A stretch of DNA of 64,000 nucleotides from Aliiruegeria sabulilitoris (GTDB lineage: Bacteria > Pseudomonadota > Alphaproteobacteria > Rhodobacterales > Rhodobacteraceae), in contig NZ_LOAS01000003.1 of the NCBI RefSeq assembly GCF_001558155.1, forward strand, positions 186,001-250,000, in the 5' to 3' direction. The notes under the pieces were generated by a model. That model searched no databases. It saw only the letters and a program-made list of their open reading frames with translations, and was not told the origin of the DNA. A program made the position numbers and the translations under genes. Positions 56,293 to 64,000 of this stretch are shown here, piece after piece (the stretch's first letter is position 1; the number at the start of each line of letters is the position of its first letter).

Positions 56293-57566
56293 GTTCGACC
56301 GAGAGCTTGAGGAAATGCGTCGCGCAGGAAATGCAGGGATCGTAGTTGCGGATCACCTGCTCGCAGCGCCATTGCAGCGCAGCGTCGTCAAGCGCGAGCG
56401 ATGCGCGGATCACCCGTTCGAGGTCGGCCTCGATCTGCGGTTGGTTCTGCGAGGTCGGTGGCACGATGGTGGCCGTCACGATCTGCCCGGCCTCGTCGAT
56501 CTCGTAGCGGTGATGGCAGATGCCGCGCGGCGCCTCCGAGCAGCCCTGGCCGGTTCCCGCCCGTGGCGTCAGCGGTACCGAGGGCGGATCGGGCGGCACA
56601 TAGGCGCGCGCCAGCCGCAGCGCTTCCTCGCAGGCATATTGCACCTCGACCATGCGCACGAGGATCGACTTGAACGGGTTGCATTCAACCTCGTTCAGCC
56701 CGCAATCCTTGGCCGTCTGTTTGGCCGTGTCGGAGAGCCGTGCCCGGTTCAGCGCGTAGCGCGCGAGCGGGCCGACGAGATAGGCCGATCCGTTCCGCAT
56801 CCGGCCATGCAAGGCCATGGAGCGGGCCACTTGTTCTTCCATGAAATGCGCGTGGAAGGCATCGACGGCGATATCGAGCCCGGTGCTGGTGGCGATCCGG
56901 CCGGTTTCGATCGGGTAATGCTCCGGGTGCACCAGCGCCACGAAGATGTAGTCGCACGCGTCCTCGGGGAAATCGAAGCGGGCAAAGCGCAGCGCCATCT
57001 CGCGCGCGGCGGCGATGCCCCATTCCAACTCTGGAAGGAGCGCGACGATCTCGGCGCTGTCGGGCGCCTTGAAGAAGCCGCCGACCCGGGTGTTGATCGG
57101 GTGGACGGCCCGCCCGCCGATCACCTCCATCAGGTCATTGCCGAGCTTCTTGAGCCGCAGTGCCGTGGTCACAAGCTCCGGATCGACCTCGGAGATCGCG
57201 ATCACATCGTGTAGCCCAAGGAAATCCGGCGCGTGCAGCATGGCGGCGTGTAGCACGTGGCTCTGGATCCACTCGCCGCAATACATCAGCCGGCGCAGCG
57301 CGGCGATCTCCGGCGTGATCTCCACGCCCCAGGCTTGCTCCACCGCCTGGCTGGCCGAGGTGATGTAGGCCACCGGGCAGATGCCGCAGATGCGGCTGGT
57401 GATGTCTGGCGCCTCGGTGGCATCACGCCCCTGAAGCAACCCTTCGAAAAAGCGCGGCGGTTCGAAGATGCGAAACTCGACGATCTCCACTTCCCCGCCT
57501 CTGATCCGGACATTGAGCGCCCCTTCGCCTTCGACGCGGGCAAGGGCATTCACCGTGATTTTCCGC

Positions 57567-57574
<8 letters not shown>
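56285..57574 (-). CDS. hyhL: [NiFe]-hydrogenase large (catalytic) subunit, group 3b-like
   Basis: A 429-residue catalytic subunit. Nickel-iron ligands are Cys63 and Cys66 in RICGICPVAY and Cys414 and Cys417 in DPCISCATH. Position 70 is Tyr where many groups carry His. Cleavage after His420 would remove only nine residues, FLKLSVERG. Length and operon partners fit cytosolic bidirectional NAD(P)-linked group 3b enzymes. The start overlaps the small-subunit stop by 8 bp. Confidence 0.9.
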
Positions 57575-58334
<760 letters not shown>

Positions 58335-58335
58335 C

Positions 58336-59184
58336 TCAGATCTCCCGTATCCGGAGCCGCTCGGCGATCCTGTCCCAGCGGAAAACCGGGCCGTCCCGGC
58401 AGACGAAATCGGGCCCGAACTGGCAGTGCCCGCAGCTTCCTGTGGCGCATTTCATGTTGCGCTCCATGCTGATCCATTGCGCCGAGGACGGCACACCCAT
58501 GTCTTCGAGCGCAAGGCAGCAATGACGCATCATCACCTCCGGCCCGCAGACCAGCGCGCTGACATTTGCCGGATCGCACCCTTCCAGCGCCCGCTCGAGC
58601 CGCGTCGTGACCACGCCCACCATGCCGGTCCAGCCCGGAATGGCCCGGTCCACCGTCAGCGACAGGCGCAGAGCGCCGCCGCCCGCCCAATCGGCCAGTT
58701 GCGCGGGGTAAAGGATCTGCGACGGGCTACGCGCCCCGACCAGGAGGGAAATGGAGCGGAAGGCGGACCGCATGGCGAGCGCCTGAAGGATCGCGGACCG
58801 GAGGGGGGCAAGGCCGAGCCCGCCGGCAATGAAGAGCAGGTCGCGCCCCGTCTGGTCGGTCAGGGGCCAGGGCGTGCCGAACGGTCCGCGCAGGCCCAGA
58901 GTGGCGCCTTCGCGCAGAGCGCAGAGCGCGCCCGAGACCGCCCCGACATTGCGGATCGTATGGAGCAGAGCGCTGTTATCGGAGGGGTTGCCGGAGATGG
59001 AGATCGCGATCTCGCCCACGCCAAAGGCGTAGAGCATGTTGAACTGCCCCGGTCTGCCGGCATCCAGCGTGCCGTCGACGGGGAGGATCGCCAGCGTGCT
59101 GACATCGGACAATTCGGGGCAATTCTCGACAACCCGGAACAGCCGGGGCAACAGGGCCGACGGTATCCGGACCGGGTCAATCAT
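58336..59184 (-). CDS. hyhG: Hydrogenase FAD/NAD(P)-binding (gamma) subunit
   Basis: A 282-residue ferredoxin-NADP-reductase-like diaphorase: FAD-binding beta-barrel (about 1-100), NAD(P)-binding fold with [11 protein letters not shown], and a C-terminal [2Fe-2S] site of Cys246, Cys251, Cys254 and Cys262 (CATGSCGHC...C). It passes electrons between pyridine nucleotide and the iron-sulfur chain. The start overlaps the cNMP-domain gene by 8 bp. Confidence 0.9.
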   Translation of the reverse strand: MIDPVRIPSALLPRLFRVVENCPELSDVSTLAILPVDGTLDAGRPGQFNMLYAFGVGEIAISISGNPSDNSALLHTIRNVGAVSGALCALREGATLGLRGPFGTPWPLTDQTGRDLLFIAGGLGLAPLRSAILQALAMRSAFRSISLLVGARSPSQILYPAQLADWAGGGALRLSLTVDRAIPGWTGMVGVVTTRLERALEGCDPANVSALVCGPEVMMRHCCLALEDMGVPSSAQWISMERNMKCATGSCGHCQFGPDFVCRDGPVFRWDRIAERLRIREI

Positions 59185-59647
59185 CGTCGCGCCCGTAAAG
59201 ATCGGCCACCTGAAGTCGTTGCGCGCGGAACCGCGCGGCCAGATGCGGCAGCCAGTATTTGAACAACTGGTAGCCCAGCATCGGGTCCGCGTCGCATTTG
59301 CCCCGCAGGCAGGCGGCGTCGAGCGCGACGCAGGAGACCTCTGTCATGGCGCGGGCGTCGAACATCGTCCGGTAAGGCGGGATCAGCCATCCCCAGCCGA
59401 GAATGTCGCCGCCATGGACCGTCTCGACCACGGTGGGCGCGATATGGGCGGCGGAAATCTCGATGGCGACATCGCCCGTGCGCAACACATGGACCAGCGC
59501 CGCCGGCTCCCCCTCGCGCTGGATCATCTCTCCCGCGCCGAAATGGAGATTGCGGGCGCATCCGGCCAGCATTTCGATCGAGTCCGTGTCAAAGCGGCCC
59601 AGGATCGAATGTTCGGACAGAAGCTCTGCGATGCTTTGTGTTTTCAT
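59177..59647 (-). CDS. Stand-alone cyclic-nucleotide-binding domain protein
   Basis: A 156-residue protein with a CRP-like beta-roll (about 10-125: [31 protein letters not shown]) but no helix-turn-helix DNA-binding domain; about 30 helical residues follow. The phosphate-binding RxA-type residues in DARAMTEVS are partly recognisable. It sits inside the hydrogenase operon between the 4Fe-4S and FAD subunit genes, 3 bp from the former. A regulatory or structural role in the complex is inferred. Confidence 0.85.
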   Translation of the reverse strand: MKTQSIAELLSEHSILGRFDTDSIEMLAGCARNLHFGAGEMIQREGEPAALVHVLRTGDVAIEISAAHIAPTVVETVHGGDILGWGWLIPPYRTMFDARAMTEVSCVALDAACLRGKCDADPMLGYQLFKYWLPHLAARFRAQRLQVADLYGRDDD

Positions 59648-59650
59648 GAC

Positions 59651-60733
59651 CTACTCCCCCTTGGCCAAGGCCCCCGCCTCGGCAACCAGATCTATCCCCG
59701 CCGGACACCACGTGATGCATCGCCCGCAACCGGTGCAGCCGGAGCTTCCGAACTGTTCGTGCCAGCTGGACAGCTTGTGCGTCATCCACTGGCGATAGCG
59801 CGCGGCGGTGCTGCTGCGGACCGGGCCGCCATTCAAGAAGCTGAAATCGAGCGAGAAACAGCTATCCCAGCGTTGCCACCGCTCGGCCGTCTTGCCGTCG
59901 AGCGATGTACGGTCTGTCACATCGGTGCAAAAACAGGTCGGGCAGACGGCGGTGCAATTGGCGCAATGCAGGCAGCGACTGGCGATTTCCTCCCAATGCG
60001 GGTCGTCTGGAACTTCTTGCAGCCGCTTAGCGATCTTCGCCGGCATGGCACGGGGCTGGGAGGTGGCTGCAGCTTCGATCCGCAGGGCGGCTTGCTGAAC
60101 CTGCGCAGGCGTCGCGGTGGGCAGGGCGCGCCCTTCGAGCATCGCCGTCCCATCTTTGCTGCCGATCTCTACCAGAAGACCGCCTTCGATTTCCGTCAGC
60201 GCCAGGTCATGAGCCGACCGCGCCCCCGGCCCGGTCTGCATGGAGGCGCAGAAACAGGTCTCCGCGCTGCGCCCGCAATTGACCGCCACGATCCGCGTGG
60301 CCGCGAGGCGCGTGGTATAGGCGGGATCGCCCGCGCGGCGGAAAACCTCCGCCTGCCGTGCAATGGCGGCCAGATCGCAGGGGCGGACACCGAAAAAGAT
60401 CGTTGCTGGCCAGTCCTCCGTGTCAGGGGTTACCTCGAAACCGGTCTCGCCGCGCCGTGCCGACCAGAGCTTGCGCTCGGGCGGGTGCAGCCAGCGCTTC
60501 CAGCCTTGCGGACCGACAACGGCATCGAACCAGCGCTCGCTATCGCCGGGCACCAGCCGGTATCGGCCCGGCGCCTGTTGGTCGGTATATCCTCGCGGCA
60601 GCGCGTCGGGGTCGTGCAGGATGTCCGGAACAAGCGCATCATCGCGCAGGAGCGGCGCGATAACGCGCCACCCTGCCGAAAGCCAGTCCTCCAGCAATCG
60701 GCGTGGATCGGTCAGAAAATAGCTCTCCGCCAT
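59651..60733 (-). CDS. hyhB: Hydrogenase 4Fe-4S (beta) subunit
   Basis: A 360-residue iron-sulfur protein, first in the operon. Cluster ligands are Cys254, Cys257, Cys260 and Cys264 ([12 protein letters not shown]) and Cys333, Cys336, Cys339 and Cys343 ([12 protein letters not shown]). The N-terminal ~240 residues carry [12 protein letters not shown] and a further Cys pair (CFCAS), as in HydB/AsrA-type subunits. CCGGAGG precedes the ATG. A much longer open frame upstream is a shadow of the divergent ligase gene. Confidence 0.9.
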   Translation of the reverse strand: MAESYFLTDPRRLLEDWLSAGWRVIAPLLRDDALVPDILHDPDALPRGYTDQQAPGRYRLVPGDSERWFDAVVGPQGWKRWLHPPERKLWSARRGETGFEVTPDTEDWPATIFFGVRPCDLAAIARQAEVFRRAGDPAYTTRLAATRIVAVNCGRSAETCFCASMQTGPGARSAHDLALTEIEGGLLVEIGSKDGTAMLEGRALPTATPAQVQQAALRIEAAATSQPRAMPAKIAKRLQEVPDDPHWEEIASRCLHCANCTAVCPTCFCTDVTDRTSLDGKTAERWQRWDSCFSLDFSFLNGGPVRSSTAARYRQWMTHKLSSWHEQFGSSGCTGCGRCITWCPAGIDLVAEAGALAKGE

Positions 60734-60803
60734 CGCTGCCTCCGGCAATCCTCCCGCTTCGGCGCCCGCGCGGCCGTGAGCCGCGGCCGATGCCCTATAA
60801 TTC

Positions 60804-60817
60804 TTGATTTTGATCGG
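60804..60817. promoter_or_regulatory. FNR-like site between hydrogenase operon and CoA ligase
   Basis: TTGATTTTGATCGG matches 8 of 10 defined bases of TTGAT-N4-ATCAA. It is centred almost midway in the 153-bp divergent region: about 77 bp from each start codon (60733 on the minus strand, 60887 on the plus strand). A single site could serve both promoters. Confidence 0.45.
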
Positions 60818-60886
60818 TCTGGCGTTGACGTGGGTCATGGCGGGGCGCCGCGCGGAGTGCGACAATTGCGGCGGGAGGAATCCAAC

Positions 60887-62625
<1,739 letters not shown>

Positions 62626-62629
<4 letters not shown>

Positions 62630-64000
62630 CCGTGATGGACAAACCGCGCCTGACGCGAGACCACGTCCTGTCGCTGCTGACGGGAATGATCCGGATCCGG
62701 AAGTTCGAGGATAAATGCGCTGAGCTCTATCAGCAGGAAAAGATCCGCGGCTTCCTGCATCTCTATGACGGCGAGGAGGCGATTGCCGCCGGGGTGATCC
62801 CGGTGCTAGGCCCCGATGACAAGATCGTCGCCACCTATCGCGAGCACGGCCAGGCCTTGGCGCGCGGGGTGCCCATGACCGAGGTCATGGCCGAGATGTA
62901 CGGCAAGGCCGAGGGCAGCTCGGGTGGCCGTGGCGGCTCGATGCATGTCTTCGACGCCGCGACCAATTTCTACGGTGGCAATGCCATTGTCGGAGGCGGG
63001 CTGCCGCTGGCAGCCGGCATCGCGCTGGCCGACCGGCTCAGGGGCGACAACCACGTCACTGCCTGCTTCTTCGGCGATGGCGCGGCAGCGGAGGGCGAGT
63101 TTCACGAGACGATGAACCTCGCCGCGCTTTGGAACCTGCCGGTGCTGTTCGTGTGCGAAAACAACGGCTACGCCATGGGTACCGCCATCGAGCGCTACGA
63201 TTCCGACACCGATATCCACGACAAGGCCACGGCCTACGGCATCGAAAGCCGGCAGGTCGACGGCATGGACGTGGTCGCGGTGGAAGTCGCGGCGCGCTCT
63301 GCCATCCGGCACATCCGGGAGAACGGCAAGCCGGTCTTCCTGGAGTGCAAGACCTATCGCTTCCGGCCGCATTCGATGTTCGATGCGCAGCTCTATCGCA
63401 GCAAGGAAGAGATCGAGAGCTGGCGCAAGCGCGGCCCGATCCACCGCTTCCAGGACTGGTTGCTGGAGAACGCATTGCTGCACCCGGAGGATATCACCCG
63501 GATCGAGGAGATGGTCGATGCCGAGATCAAGCTCGCCGTCGATTTTGCGGAGAACGGGACATGGGAGCCGGTGGAGGACCTGGCCAAACACACCATGGCC
63601 GAGCCGCGCCCGGACCCGCTTCCGGTAGCGCCCTCTGGCCAGACCGAGGAGGTGACCTATCGCGAAGCCGTCAAGCAGGGCATCCGCGACGCGCTCAAGC
63701 GCGACAAGCGTGTCTTCCTGATGGGCGAGGATGTGGGCGCCTATGGTGGCTGCTACGCGGTCTCCAAGGGCCTGCTGGAGGAGTTCGGCGAAGAGCGAAT
63801 CCGCGACACGCCGCTCTCGGAATCCGGCTTCACAGGCGCAGGGATCGGGGCTGCCGCCAATGGCATGCGGCCCATCGTCGAGGTGATGACGGTGAACTTC
63901 TCGTTGCTCGCACTCGACCAGATCCTCAACACCGCCGCCACGATCCGCCACATGTCGGGTGGGGCCTTTGGCGTGCCGGTGGTGATCCGCATGGCGACCG
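62626..64000 (+). CDS. Fused 2-oxoacid dehydrogenase E1 alpha-beta (partial)
   Basis: An open frame running off the window (at least 458 residues). Residues 1 to about 320 are E1-alpha of the pyruvate/acetoin/branched-chain type, with the thiamine-diphosphate motif GDG (150-152) to NN (179-180) and phosphorylation-loop-like YRFRPHSM. After a Pro-rich linker (326-340) E1-beta begins ([26 protein letters not shown]). Most bacteria encode these separately. The neighbouring CoA ligase suggests acetyl-CoA formation; the exact keto acid is uncertain. Confidence 0.9.

Overview
This GC-rich window reads as an alphaproteobacterial chromosome, most likely Rhodobacteraceae (Roseobacter-like). The reasons are the gene order lptF-lptG-lptD-surA-pdxA-rsmA, a tatA-tatB-tatC-DUF815 ATPase operon, the short 'virulence factor' (PF13769-like) gene next to a methylene-THF reductase, dense ATGA start/stop overlaps, and a recurrent intergenic repeat. 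Genus cannot be decided from the sequence alone. No rRNA, tRNA, CRISPR array, insertion sequence or prophage was seen.

Layout. 1-6.0 kb: envelope genes (NlpD-like lipoprotein, a glycosyltransferase-like protein, the Tat operon, an AI-2E/PerM-type permease). 6.1-12.5 kb: valine/isobutyrate catabolism (mmsA, an isobutyryl-CoA dehydrogenase-like gene, a 3-hydroxyisobutyryl-CoA hydrolase-like gene, mmsB) with a divergent LysR regulator and a coupled CBS protein. 12.8-15.6 kb: coaD, a 46-residue membrane protein, a DUF808 membrane protein and an isolated DUF4188 gene. 15.8-23.4 kb: the outer-membrane biogenesis operon. 23.6-29 kb: a 3-hydroxyacid dehydrogenase-like gene, DUF3422, MarR, an M20 amidohydrolase and a small outer-membrane barrel. 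29.1-34.1 kb: a first RND efflux pair. 34.4-38.6 kb: YfgM-like, BamB, Der and a secreted EF-hand protein. 38.6-43.0 kb: serS and a one-carbon/corrinoid operon. 43.3-45.6 kb: Ppx/GppA, RlmE and a small membrane protein. 45.9-51.1 kb: a second RND pair and an SDR.

51.3 kb to the end is the most distinctive part. It holds a P1B-4-type metal ATPase, PEP synthase, a six-gene [NiFe]-hydrogenase operon resembling group 3b (4Fe-4S subunit, a stand-alone cyclic-nucleotide-binding domain, FAD/NAD subunit, small subunit, large subunit, maturation protease), a divergent acetate/propionate-CoA ligase, and a fused E1alpha-E1beta 2-oxoacid dehydrogenase that runs off the window. Two FNR-like TTGAT-N4-type sites lie in the two control regions of this block. 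This suggests, but does not prove, an oxygen-responsive module linking H2/NAD(P)H with pyruvate, acetyl-CoA and PEP.

At least eight, perhaps nine, copies of one modular palindromic repeat of about 130 bp (some truncated) sit downstream of stop codons across the window. It is the main non-coding structure here.
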